A stretch of 46,492 nt of DNA from CAZUDI01 sp964618975 (GCA_964618975.1 CAZUDI010000028.1:1-46492), one strand, 5' to 3'; numbered from the stretch's first letter, positions 9,473 through 17,520 are shown. Program-made: numbers and translations. The notes: generated from the sequence alone by a model not told the origin.

Positions 9473-10354
9473 ATGGCAACCTTTCTGCAATACCTGATAT
9501 CGGGACTGTCCATGGGGGCCCTGTACGTCCTGGTGGCCCTCGGTATCGTACTGATTTACCGTTCTACCCGTATCCTCAATTTTGCCCATGGTGACATGGC
9601 CACCATGGGCACCTTTTTCATGTTCACCCTGCTGGCGCTGAGACTGCCCTTCAGCCTGGGCTTCATCCTCAGCCTGCTCCTGGGCGGTCTGCTGGCGGTG
9701 GTCTTCTACTTCGTGGTGATCGTGCCGGCACAGCGCCGCGATGCCACGCAGCTGGGCCAGATCACACTCACCGTGGGCCTGAGCATGATCATGCAGGGCG
9801 CGATCCTCTTCTTCTGGGGTACCGATTCGAAGGTCCTGGCCTTTCCCCTCTCGGACACCATGGTCTGGCAGGTCGGGCCGGTCTACCTGAACGCCCTGAG
9901 CCTGGGCACCCTGATCGTGGGCATCGCCGGCAGCCTCCTCTTCTACCTGCTCATCCAGAAGACACGTATCGGTCTGGCCATGCGAGCCACCTCGGAAAAT
10001 TTGCAGGCGGCGCAGACCCTGGGGATTCCCACCCGCATGGTACTGGCGACGTCCTGGGGCCTGGCCGCCATCCTGGGGGTGCTGGCCGGCCTCTTCCTGG
10101 CGCCGGCCCTGCTGCTCGACCCCTTCTTCATGCTCGAGCCCTTCCTCAAGGGTTTTGCCGGCGCCATCCTCGGAGGGCTGAACAGCCTGCCGGGCGCCAT
10201 CGTCGGCGGACTGATCATCGGGCTGGCTGAGAGCCTCACCGGGGGCTACATCTCCCTGGAACTCAAGAACACCGTGGCCTTTGTCATCATCATCCTGATC
10301 CTGCTCATCAAGCCGGAGGGGTTGCTGGGGAAGGTATTTAAGGAACGCGTATAG
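9473..10354 (+). CDS. livH: ABC importer permease, LivH-type
   Basis: The second inner-membrane permease subunit, 293 aa. It starts MATFLQYLISGLSMGALYVL and carries STRILNFAHGDMATMGTF, the strongly conserved LivH segment. The loop RATSENLQAAQTLGIPTRMV is the expected coupling region. ATG 9473 is preferred to an upstream in-frame ATG (9419) because AGGAGG precedes it at a normal distance and the upstream part is polar and unlike LivH. It is the last gene of the operon. The order K-G-F-ligase-M-H differs from the classical livKHMGF order. Confidence 0.9.
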   Translation: MATFLQYLISGLSMGALYVLVALGIVLIYRSTRILNFAHGDMATMGTFFMFTLLALRLPFSLGFILSLLLGGLLAVVFYFVVIVPAQRRDATQLGQITLTVGLSMIMQGAILFFWGTDSKVLAFPLSDTMVWQVGPVYLNALSLGTLIVGIAGSLLFYLLIQKTRIGLAMRATSENLQAAQTLGIPTRMVLATSWGLAAILGVLAGLFLAPALLLDPFFMLEPFLKGFAGAILGGLNSLPGAIVGGLIIGLAESLTGGYISLELKNTVAFVIIILILLIKPEGLLGKVFKERV

Positions 10355-10776
10355 AGGGGCCTTAAGGGGTGATCTCCGGAAGATTCTCCCTGCACAGGGG
10401 CAGATGGCGGGGATCAACCCATAAGGCCTTTGCCGAGGTGTATGCGCGGCAATCATTGCATAATCTGCCAGAGTGATGCCTTCGTTGCGGGTAGACAATG
10501 TCTGTATATCGTCCTCTAGCCTGGACGGACCAGCTCAGGGCGTCCTGGTGTCATGGCGCGCCCTCAGCCATTCAATTTATGTCCCCGATTTCGGATAATA
10601 TATTGATTGACATATATGTCAAAATGGGATAGGCGTTTTTTGCATCCATGATACCCTCGATCTCTAGAGGGACTCGCCTGTGATATAAACTGTGGGTTGA
10701 ATTCCCCGCCATTTGTGGCGTCAGGGGCGGCCAGGGCTTGCCCCGGGTTTATTAGACGGTTTCCTGGGAGGAGAAA
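10355..10776. other. Intergenic region after importer operon, holds a palindrome
   Basis: No gene is seen. AGGGCG and CGCCCT near 10536-10566 can pair and might help end the importer transcript, but no T tract follows. The clearest element is the perfect 16-bp palindrome at 10607-10622. GGGAGGAG immediately before 10777 serves the next gene. Confidence 0.4.
10607..10622. promoter_or_regulatory. Perfect 16-bp palindrome, operator candidate
   Basis: TTGACATATATGTCAA reads the same on both strands, in an AT-rich pocket 155-170 bp before the HhH-protein gene. The spacing (TTGAC-N6-GTCAA) is that of a dimeric regulator site. CRP/FNR-type and TetR-type factors use sites of this size, but no specific match is claimed. 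Each half contains TTGACA, and on the minus strand TATTAT follows it after 16 nt, so a promoter is also possible. Confidence 0.4.
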
Positions 10777-11121
10777 ATGCAGAAGAAGTGGGGGGTGTTT
10801 TCCGGAGCGGTTGTGTTGATGATCATGGCATGGATGCCGGTGTCGCAGGCCTATGTGACGCCAGGCATGTCGCCCATGGCCAAGGGGGTGATCAACATCA
10901 ATACCGCCGGGGTGACCGATTTCATGCAGCTCTTCGGGGTCGATACCGAACTCGCCGCTGCTATCGTGAACTTTCGCGATGAACACGGCCCGTTCCGGGA
11001 GATTGACGCCCTGCTCGCGGTGGAGGGCATGGATGCGAGGCGTCTGGATGCCATCCGCAGCAACCTGACCCTGGAGGGGGCAAACACCCTCGACGTCCCG
11101 GATGGGGAAGGACCCTCGTAA
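10777..11121 (+). CDS. Secreted ComEA-like helix-hairpin-helix protein
   Basis: A small protein of 114 aa with a signal peptide (MQKKWGVFSGAVVLMIMAWMPVSQA) and a ComEA-type HhH domain: VININTAGVTDFMQLFGVD, then AAAIVNFRDEHGPFREIDAL and LLAVEGMDARRLDAIRSNL. ComEA-type proteins bind double-stranded DNA non-specifically, in competence systems on the outer face of the inner membrane; short stand-alone copies like this one are widespread and mostly unstudied. GGGAGGAG stands six nt before the ATG. No other competence gene is nearby, and a strong hairpin at 11175-11201 closes the unit. The family is clear; a role in DNA uptake is not shown. Confidence 0.8.
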   Translation: MQKKWGVFSGAVVLMIMAWMPVSQAYVTPGMSPMAKGVININTAGVTDFMQLFGVDTELAAAIVNFRDEHGPFREIDALLAVEGMDARRLDAIRSNLTLEGANTLDVPDGEGPS

Positions 11122-11174
11122 GACCTGGTGCGTGCGTGAGCACACAGGATGCACCGCGGGGCAGGAAAAGCGAC

Positions 11175-11201
11175 CCTCCCCCTGATTGACACAGGGGGAG
11201 G
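11175..11201. terminator. Hairpin between convergent genes
   Basis: CCTCCCCCTG (11175-11184) and CAGGGGGAGG (11192-11201) form a perfect 10-bp stem over a 7-nt loop. It lies between the HhH gene and the end of the aspartate kinase gene on the other strand, as expected for a two-way transcription barrier. There is no T tract, so efficiency as an intrinsic terminator is uncertain. Confidence 0.5.
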
Positions 11202-11305
11202 TGCGTGTTCTCAGACCACGCCTGCGCCATGACAAATGCAGGGGCCTTGAGCCTGCGGACCGCGTGTCATTAGATAGCAGATAATTGTCCTTGTTCCGGA
11301 AGCTC

Positions 11306-12664
11306 CTATTTCAGCATGGCGTGGTAGAGCGCCCTGAGCCCATCATCGGACCGCGCCTGATGGATGCCGAAGTGGAAACTCAGCTGCGAGGGCCCCTGAT
11401 CCACGATCTCGATGTTGATGTTCTCGCCATAGAGCGCATGCGCCGCGGCGGCCAGCACGCCGGGGGTATCCTTCATACCGATCCCCACGGGCGAGAGCAG
11501 ACTCAGGTCATAGCTGATCTGGATGAGGTTGGGATCGAGCGTGCGCTCAATCACCTCCTTGAGGTCGCGCGAACGGCCCACCAGGTCGCCCTGGTCCACG
11601 ATAACGGCGATATCGTCCCTGCCGGAAGGGTAGTGGTGGGTGTTGATGTTGAAGTCACTGAAGATATCGAGCAGTTCACGGGTAAAACCAATGGTCTCCC
11701 CGATCATGTCCTTTTCGATGTAGACGTAGGCGAGGTTGTCCATGCGGCCGATGCCGACGGCGGCCTCCCCCGGGAGGCGCTGCGCCACGATCATGGTCCC
11801 CGGAGAGGCGGGGTTGTCGGTGTTGCGGATATTGATGGGAATGCCTTTGTTCTTGCAGCTTATCATGGCATCGAAATGGAAGACATTGAAGCCATGCGAT
11901 GAGAGCAGGCGGATCTCCTTGTAGGTCAGTTCGGGGATCACGGCCGCCTCCGGGATGATGCGCGGGTCGACCTGGTAGACCCCGTCCGTGTCGGTCCAGT
12001 TTTCATAGCACCGGGCCTCCAGGGCCGAGGCCACCTCCCCGCCGGTGAGATCGGATCCCCCGCGGGAGAGCACGGCGACTTCGCCCTTGTGCGTGATGCC
12101 GTAATAGCCCGGGATGATGGCGATACCGTCACCGGGAAGGGCCTCCCTCAGATTGGCGTTGGCCCCGGGGAGCACCCGGGCGTTACCGAAGCGTTCGGAT
12201 ACCAGAAAACCGATATCCTCGGGTAAAAGGAGCCGGGTGCTGTGGCCCCGGCTGGCGAAGTAGCGGGCGATCAGCTTGGCATGGTAGTGTTCACCGCGCG
12301 AGGCGAAGAAGTCGAGGCGTCTTTTATCCGTAAGGGGACGCTGAAGGTCGCTCTCGAGATCGGCCAGGATGTCGCCTCCCTCGATGTCCAGATCTTTGAT
12401 GAGGGTCGTGAATTTGCCCATGACACGCTCGAAGCTCGTGCGGGCGTCGAGATCCAGCCCCTGCCTGCGGAAGTGGTCACCCTCGGTGGCGATATTGAAG
12501 AGGTGGTCGGTCACCTTCTGGGGGTCGCTCGCATCCTTGCCCGGGGCCGAAACCACGATATATTGGCGCCTTTGATCGTCGGCGACGATCTGCCGCACCT
12601 TTTCGATCTGGGTCGCATTGGCCACCGAGCTGCCCCCGAATTTGCATACAATCGATTCCATCAT
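11306..12664 (-). CDS. lysC: Aspartate kinase
   Basis: Aspartate kinase (EC 2.7.2.4), the first step of the aspartate pathway to lysine, threonine and methionine; 452 aa. CKFGGSSVANATQIEKV at the N-terminus is the family signature, and VLSRGGSDLTGGEVASALEA with ENWTDTDGVYQVDPR completes the kinase site. The C-terminal third holds two ACT-type regulatory regions (for example VGIGMKDTPGVLAAAAHALY and ENINIEIVDQGPSQLSFHF), implying feedback control by an amino-acid end product. The start at 12664 is used because AAGGAG lies nine nt upstream; a start at 12682 would put that AAGGAG inside the gene. It diverges from the cdaA-like gene across about 280 bp. Confidence 0.92.
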   Translation of the reverse strand: MMESIVCKFGGSSVANATQIEKVRQIVADDQRRQYIVVSAPGKDASDPQKVTDHLFNIATEGDHFRRQGLDLDARTSFERVMGKFTTLIKDLDIEGGDILADLESDLQRPLTDKRRLDFFASRGEHYHAKLIARYFASRGHSTRLLLPEDIGFLVSERFGNARVLPGANANLREALPGDGIAIIPGYYGITHKGEVAVLSRGGSDLTGGEVASALEARCYENWTDTDGVYQVDPRIIPEAAVIPELTYKEIRLLSSHGFNVFHFDAMISCKNKGIPINIRNTDNPASPGTMIVAQRLPGEAAVGIGRMDNLAYVYIEKDMIGETIGFTRELLDIFSDFNINTHHYPSGRDDIAVIVDQGDLVGRSRDLKEVIERTLDPNLIQISYDLSLLSPVGIGMKDTPGVLAAAAHALYGENINIEIVDQGPSQLSFHFGIHQARSDDGLRALYHAMLK

Positions 12665-12946
12665 GGCTTGCATCTCCTTCATGTGTCTGCATGCGCCGCA
12701 ATGCCCGCCTGACGCCTCAGGCGCATGTAAATAGCCTTAAATATCCTATTGGTGTAAAAAAATGAAGAGATATTTTTAAGTTCCAGGGCCTGCATGATGC
12801 CGTTCGGTGCAACTGTCCCAATCTCCTGCGCTCCGGTTGAGGGGCTGAAAAGAAAGCCCTTGATCGGCGAGCTTGAACCCCTGTATGATGTTGCAAACGT
12901 GCACGCCGCGGCGTGGACAGACAAGGGAGGGGGTCTCGAGAACGGC
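12665..12946. other. Divergent intergenic region between lysC and cdaA-like gene
   Basis: It serves both directions. GCCTGA/TCAGGC (12707-12722) makes a 6-bp hairpin in the lysC leader, and an AT-rich patch at about 12729-12780 is the likely promoter zone. The open frame from 12794 to 12946 on the + strand continues into the cdaA-like gene but encodes a polar stretch unlike that family, so I treat it as leader. I do not see the core of a lysine riboswitch, and the space is too short for one. Confidence 0.4.
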
Positions 12947-14419
12947 ATGCTGGAAGGCCTTTCATCCATCATACATGGCTTTCGCGTTCAGGATCTGTTC
13001 GATATCCTCATCATCGCCACCCTGATCTACTTCTTCCTCATCTGGTTCAAGGACACGGCCTCGCGCTTCGTCTTTGTGGGCATCACGCTGCTGGGGGTGA
13101 TCTACATCCTGGCCCAGTCCTTCCACCTTTACCTGACCACCATGGTGTTCAAGGGTTTCTTCGCCATCCTGCTCATCGCCCTGGTGGTAATCTTCCAGGA
13201 GGAGATCCGCCGCTTTTTCGAGCGCCTGGCCGTCTTCGGCTCCATCGGAAAGTCCCTGCGGCGCAATAAGGAGACCTCCTGGCGCAAGGATATCGACATC
13301 ATGGTGGAGAGCGTGGCCGACTGTGCCGAGCATTCCACGGGGGCACTGATCGTCCTGCAGGGCCGCGAGCCGCTCAACCGCCACCTGCAGGGCGGCTATG
13401 CCCTCAACGGCAGTCTGAGCCAGCCCCTCATCGCCAGCATCTTCGACAAGCACTCCATCGGCCACGACGGGGCGGTGATCATCCATGACGGGCTGGTCAA
13501 GCGCTTCGGGTGTCACCTCCCGCTGTCCATGGACAGCTCCAAGTTCGGTAAACTGGGACTGAGGCACACCGCTGCCCTGGGGATGTCCGAGCGCTGCGAC
13601 GCGATGTGCATTGTGGTCTCGGAGGAGCGGGGCGCGATCTCCATCGCCCATGAGGGCAAGCTCCGGCGGCTCTCCAGCGCCACGCAGCTCAGCGCCATCC
13701 TCGAACGCTACTATGAGGGCACCACCACCTCGCAGTTGCAGAAGCCCGCCTCCCACTGGCTGAGCAAGAACACCCTGGAGAAGGCGGTGGCCATCCTGCT
13801 CGCCACGGGGCTCTGGTTCATGTTCGGCTACCAGAAGGAGGCCGTACAGCGTGATTTCGTGGTCCCCATCGAATACCGCAACATCTCACCACTGTGGGAG
13901 ATCGAGGAGGCCCTGGCCAAGGAGACCACGGTCACCATCATGGGTTCTCCCCAGGCCTTCCGCCTCTTCGACGCCACCACACTGACCTTTTCCGTCGACC
14001 TCTCCAACCTCAGGGAAGGGGAGCAGGATATCGTCCTGTATCGTGACATGATCCGGGTGCCCTCGAACCTCTCGCTGGTCAATATCCAGCCTTCCACCAT
14101 AGGCATCACTGCCTACGAACTCCACCAGATCATGGTCCCGGTCCAGGTACGCACAACGGGTGCCGTGGCCTCCGATCTGGCCCTCAAGGGGATCCGGGTG
14201 AGCCCGCAGACCATCGGTGTCCTGGCACCCAAGCGGGTCACCCCCGATAGTCTCAAGGTGAATACGGAAGTGGTGGATCTGACAGCGATCCGCGAGACCA
14301 CCGAGGTGGTGGTGCGTCTCAATGCCCCCCCAGGGGTGCGATTCAGAAACAACGGCGAGTCCCCCACAGCACGCGTGCTGATCGAGGTGGAAGCGCGGGT
14401 CCCCCCCCAGACGGGCTGA
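12947..14419 (+). CDS. Diadenylate cyclase CdaA fused to CdaR/YbbR regulator
   Basis: A predicted membrane diadenylate cyclase (makes c-di-AMP from two ATP) with its usual partner in the same chain, 490 aa. Residues 16-35, 40-60 and 68-85 are three membrane segments as in CdaA, and the DAC domain follows (about 95-255) with HDGAVIIHDG (DGA at 174-176) and LRHTAALGMSERCDA (206-208). The family motif is normally RHR; here the third residue is Thr. A fourth membrane segment (276-295) leads to two YbbR-like repeats (about 304-385 and 390-480) that would lie outside the membrane. In Bacillus these are separate proteins, CdaA and CdaR. ATG 12947 fits the CdaA start; its GGGAGGGGG is rather far away (13 nt), and an upstream ATG at 12794 is less likely. 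glmM, the usual neighbour, is absent. Confidence 0.83.
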   Translation: MLEGLSSIIHGFRVQDLFDILIIATLIYFFLIWFKDTASRFVFVGITLLGVIYILAQSFHLYLTTMVFKGFFAILLIALVVIFQEEIRRFFERLAVFGSIGKSLRRNKETSWRKDIDIMVESVADCAEHSTGALIVLQGREPLNRHLQGGYALNGSLSQPLIASIFDKHSIGHDGAVIIHDGLVKRFGCHLPLSMDSSKFGKLGLRHTAALGMSERCDAMCIVVSEERGAISIAHEGKLRRLSSATQLSAILERYYEGTTTSQLQKPASHWLSKNTLEKAVAILLATGLWFMFGYQKEAVQRDFVVPIEYRNISPLWEIEEALAKETTVTIMGSPQAFRLFDATTLTFSVDLSNLREGEQDIVLYRDMIRVPSNLSLVNIQPSTIGITAYELHQIMVPVQVRTTGAVASDLALKGIRVSPQTIGVLAPKRVTPDSLKVNTEVVDLTAIRETTEVVVRLNAPPGVRFRNNGESPTARVLIEVEARVPPQTG

Positions 14420-14452
14420 TATCCCAGGCGTGCCCATGCACCGCCGCTTTTC

Positions 14453-14881
14453 TCAGGGACGGGTCACAAGGAACCCCATCTTCTTCAGGAAGGCCTCGGT
14501 GGCAGGGTTGAGCGTCATGTGGGCCAGTTCCTGGGGTGCGAAGAAGCCAGAGGCGGCCGCGTCGTCCCGGGCCACAGGCACGCCACCGACATACTCGGCG
14601 CTCAGGTCCACGATCACATAGTGGAAGAGCAGCCTGTCTTGCGAGTCGTACTCGATGTAGTCAAAGGCATGCACGGGAGATAACGCCCGCACCACGATCC
14701 CGGTTTCCTCCAGGACCTCCCGCTCGCACGCGGCCTGCAGGTCCTCCCCGGGGCGGATCCGTCCGCCGGGGATCGCCCACTGTCCCTGTCCGGGCGGGTT
14801 TCCGCGTTGCACCAGCAATACCTTCCCGTTATGGAGCACATAGGCCCCCACGGCGGCCTGCGGCAAGGGGATCTGCGGCAT
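14453..14881 (-). CDS. NUDIX hydrolase
   Basis: A small NUDIX pyrophosphohydrolase of 142 aa. The NUDIX box is complete at residues 40-62: GRIRPGEDLQAACEREVLEE followed by TGI, matching G-x5-E-x7-REU-x-EE-x-GU. These enzymes split nucleoside diphosphates linked to another group (ADP-ribose, NADH, oxidised nucleotides). The box alone does not tell which; the compact form and VGAYVLHNGKVLLVQRGNPP resemble MutT/ADP-ribose-type members. No clear ribosome-binding site precedes the ATG. It lies 36 bp behind the small EF-like gene on the same strand and is probably co-transcribed with it. Confidence 0.85.
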   Translation of the reverse strand: MPQIPLPQAAVGAYVLHNGKVLLVQRGNPPGQGQWAIPGGRIRPGEDLQAACEREVLEETGIVVRALSPVHAFDYIEYDSQDRLLFHYVIVDLSAEYVGGVPVARDDAAASGFFAPQELAHMTLNPATEAFLKKMGFLVTRP

Positions 14882-14917
14882 ATCAGGCTTAGCGGTGAAT
14901 GGAAGCCTTAAGGCGCC

Positions 14918-15172
14918 TTAAGCCAGGTAGACCTTGTCGCCGACGCGGGCCTTCTGGCTGACCTTGATACCGATGAGGTCCCCGGGTCCGGCCACTTCGA
15001 CGGTGGCGTTGTCGATCTGCATGGAGTCGATGCGCTCCTCGAAGCACGTCGTGGACCCTTCGATCGCGATGGTCTGCCCCACCTTGAGGGTGTCGCTGAG
15101 TTCGATGCCGGCGACACTTACCTTGCCGAAGAAGTGCGTTACCTTGCCGATCAGTTTCCTTTCGTCGGACAT
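14918..15172 (-). CDS. Small translation-elongation-factor-like protein
   Basis: An 84-aa protein that looks like an isolated beta-barrel domain 2 of EF-Tu-type GTPases: VTHFFGKVSVAGIELSDTLK, VGQTIAIEG, then IDSMQIDNATVEVAGPGDLI and GIKVSQKARVGDKVYLA. Stand-alone copies annotated as elongation-factor-like occur in archaea and in some anaerobic bacteria; their function is not established to my knowledge. There is no GTP-binding domain. ATG 15172 has AAGAGGAG at a good distance; ATG 15178 would be too close to it. It precedes the NUDIX gene. Confidence 0.75.
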   Translation of the reverse strand: MSDERKLIGKVTHFFGKVSVAGIELSDTLKVGQTIAIEGSTTCFEERIDSMQIDNATVEVAGPGDLIGIKVSQKARVGDKVYLA

Positions 15173-15260
15173 GGACATGCCTCCTCTTGAAAGAATGGCG
15201 TGGATGATTGGTATTATAACGCCTAACCCATGAATATACAATCAAGACTTGTGGAGCCTT

Positions 15261-15313
15261 CCGGCAGGCGCCGTTGACAGTTCCCCGCGGGGTCTGTCAA
15301 CGGCGCCTGCCGG
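15261..15313. terminator. Very strong 20-bp inverted repeat
   Basis: A perfect 20-bp arm (15261-15280) pairs with 15294-15313; the 13-nt loop itself contains the palindrome CCCCGCGGGG. It lies just past the stop of the GMC oxidoreductase gene on the minus strand and about 90 bp upstream of the elongation-factor-like gene, so it probably separates the two units. No T tract follows on either strand. Confidence 0.55.
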
Positions 15314-15317
15314 GGGG

Positions 15318-16838
15318 TCATTTCTCGCGTTCGCAAAGGAGGGTGGAGATCCTTAGGCCATGGGCCATGATCAGGAAGTGCGGTCCACAGCAGGGCGCGA
15401 TGGGAAAGATGGAGGCGTCGGAGACGAACAGCCCGGGATAGTTGAAGACCTCGCCGGTATGGTCCACGACCCCGTGCCGGATATCCTCGGCCATGGCGGC
15501 CCCGCCGGTCTGGTGCACCGCCCCGGGGCCCTTCCAGGCCCGGATGCGTTCGATGCGCTCGCGCCTGCGCTGCCTTTTGTCCTCGCTGATGGGCCGATTC
15601 ACCGCATCCACCTCCATGGCGATAAGCCGCTGGGAGATGTCCGCCCGGCGGTGGCTGTCCTGGGAGGGGTAGTAGATATCCACCACCTCGCCGGCCGGCC
15701 AGATGCGGCCCACGGGTTCCTCGCGCGAGAGCGCCAGGAAGGGCATGACTCTTCCGGTGACGTGTCGCAGAGGGGCCGGGCCCCAGGTCATGAAGGACGA
15801 GGCGCAGGCGAACTGATGAAAGTCGAAATCGTGTCGATCGTGGGCCAGCTCGTGGTAGCGGAACAGGCAGGGGTTGTGGCCGTGCTCCAGGGTGCTGTGC
15901 CAGGCAAGCTTGATGCCGATGCGATCACCGTTGAAGCCCCAGCGGTACCCGAGACGCTCACTGATGCGGGGCAGGCCGCTGGCCTTGTTGGCGCGTGAGG
16001 CGAAGAGGATCTTCATCGTGTTGAGCGCCCCGGCGCTTACGATAACCTTGGGGGCGCTGACTGTCTCGTGCGTGCCGGTCTTGAGGTTGCGGTAGTCCAC
16101 CGCATAACCGCCTTTGGTTTTCCGGATGCCGGTGACCTCGCTCAGTTCGCGGATCTGGCCCCCGTTCTTGGGCACGAGCTGCAGGTAGGTGATGTCCATG
16201 CTGTTCTTGGCGCTGCGGTTGCAGCCGGTGAGGCAGTCGGCCTGGTAGCGGCAGTTTTTTTGCCGGCATCCGAAGGCGTTGATGCGCTCTTCGTCCTGGT
16301 CGGGGCTCTCGCCATACCACATGCTCGTGAGCTGGGGCACGGCCCTGATCCCGTCGATCCTGTCGCAGGCTGTTTCAATGGCATTCATATACCAGGTTTT
16401 TTTCGGGGCATAGGTGGGTTGTACCACCTCAGCTACCCTCTCGAAGTAGGGCTCCATCTCCTCGGCGGTGATTTCGGGGGGATAGTGGTCATAGATGTCA
16501 CGCGGCGGCTTGTCGATGAATCCGCCGATCACCAGCGACCCCCCGCCTACGCCGCAGGGGATGAGGATCGTGTAGCCGTTGACGAAGTAGACCTCCAGTA
16601 GCCCGGCCTTGAGGTTGAGGGGGAGATATTTCTTGAAGACCGGCAGGCTCACGCCGATCCCCCGCAGGTGGCTGGCCAGGCCCCAATAGCCGTGGGGGTA
16701 GGGCTCCTTGCCCTGGAGTTCGCCCCACCAGGTGCCGCGTTCCAGCACGCACACCCTGGCCCCGCTCTCAGCCAGGTTGCCCGCGGCCGGTGCCCCTCCA
16801 CAGCCGCTCCCGATGACGACAACGTCAAACGCGTTCAT
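15318..16838 (-). CDS. GMC-family flavin oxidoreductase with four-Cys cluster
   Basis: An FAD-dependent oxidoreductase of the glucose-methanol-choline family, 506 aa. The N-terminal dinucleotide fold is VVVIGSGCGGAPAAGNLAES (residues 7-26) with VLERG (31-35); IPCGVGGGSLVIGG is the second FAD-contact region, and the C-terminus has GAVHQTGGAAM and LFVSDASIFP. Residues 191-206 hold four cysteines (C191, C196, C202, C206) followed by NRSAKN. Similar clusters occur in the fatty-alcohol/sterol branch of the family, which suggests a hydrophobic alcohol as substrate. ATG 16838 has GGGAGGT upstream and opens directly on the FAD fold. A small 4-TM protein gene lies upstream on the same strand. Substrate and electron acceptor are not determined. 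Confidence 0.78.
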   Translation of the reverse strand: MNAFDVVVIGSGCGGAPAAGNLAESGARVCVLERGTWWGELQGKEPYPHGYWGLASHLRGIGVSLPVFKKYLPLNLKAGLLEVYFVNGYTILIPCGVGGGSLVIGGFIDKPPRDIYDHYPPEITAEEMEPYFERVAEVVQPTYAPKKTWYMNAIETACDRIDGIRAVPQLTSMWYGESPDQDEERINAFGCRQKNCRYQADCLTGCNRSAKNSMDITYLQLVPKNGGQIRELSEVTGIRKTKGGYAVDYRNLKTGTHETVSAPKVIVSAGALNTMKILFASRANKASGLPRISERLGYRWGFNGDRIGIKLAWHSTLEHGHNPCLFRYHELAHDRHDFDFHQFACASSFMTWGPAPLRHVTGRVMPFLALSREEPVGRIWPAGEVVDIYYPSQDSHRRADISQRLIAMEVDAVNRPISEDKRQRRRERIERIRAWKGPGAVHQTGGAAMAEDIRHGVVDHTGEVFNYPGLFVSDASIFPIAPCCGPHFLIMAHGLRISTLLCEREK

Positions 16839-16972
16839 AATACCTCCCTGATAGCTCTGGATTGCAAGGCCCACCACCTGACGGGGTGAGGGGACCAGAT
16901 CCGATGTTTTTTAAGGGTGATTGATCAGGCCCGCCGACCGTGAGCGAGCCTTATCGGCTAATAAAAAGGGCG

Positions 16973-17392
16973 TCAGTCATCCCTGCTGAAGAGATAACGC
17001 CAGGGAACACCCCAGATATCGCCGGCCACGAAGGTGCCGTACCCGATCAGCATGGCCACGTTCGGCCAGGTCAGGGGCAGGCTGCCCCTGAGTCCGCGTA
17101 GCCCCATGACCAGGATAAACCAGATCATCTTATAGGTGAACTGGAGCAGGAGGATGGGGGCGAACTTCTTGGGCTGTCGCAGCCCGAGCATGGAAAGCAG
17201 TCCGAAGCCCGTATACACGGCGCCGCTGATGCCGAAAAAGGTGTGGTCCTGATCTTTGATGCCCGTAACCCGGGCGAAAAAGCCCGGAAAGAGCATGATG
17301 ACCAGCCCCAGCAAGGTGGCCAAAATCGCCGTATACCCGTACTGAAAACGCAACCCCCGAGCCTTGAAGTCCGACATTTCCTCGAATCGCAT
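16973..17392 (-). CDS. Small four-helix membrane protein of unknown function
   Basis: A 139-aa protein with four predicted membrane segments: about TAILATLLGLVIMLFPGFFA, FFGISGAVYTGFGLLSMLGL, FAPILLLQFTYKMIWFILVM and VAMLIGYGTFVAGDIWGVPW. A short polar N-terminus (MRFEEMSDFKARGLRF) precedes them. I do not recognise the family. ATG 17392 has GAGGAGG upstream; an earlier in-frame ATG at 17422 lacks such a site. It lies 134 bp upstream of the GMC flavoprotein on the same strand, so it may be co-expressed and could act as membrane partner, but nothing in the sequence shows an electron-carrying residue pattern. Confidence 0.65.
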   Translation of the reverse strand: MRFEEMSDFKARGLRFQYGYTAILATLLGLVIMLFPGFFARVTGIKDQDHTFFGISGAVYTGFGLLSMLGLRQPKKFAPILLLQFTYKMIWFILVMGLRGLRGSLPLTWPNVAMLIGYGTFVAGDIWGVPWRYLFSRDD

Positions 17393-17520
17393 ACCATTCC
17401 TCCTCACATAATGAAAAAACATGCATCCTATTACGAGATCAATGTATCAAACGCCCTTGCGGGAAACAATATCAAAATCATCGAACCACCGGCAGCAGAC
17501 CGGAACCGCGAGCCGGGGGC

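Noticed and set aside
9404..10498. Long minus-strand frame opposite livH
   Set aside because: Product is a Gln/Asp/Gly/His-rich mirror of a hydrophobic protein, typical of an antisense shadow.
12665..12946. Lysine riboswitch before aspartate kinase
   Set aside because: The space is too short and no conserved junction sequence is seen.
12794..12946. Extended N-terminus of the CdaA-CdaR protein from ATG 12794
   Set aside because: The added 51 residues are polar and unlike CdaA, whose first membrane helix follows directly after ATG 12947.
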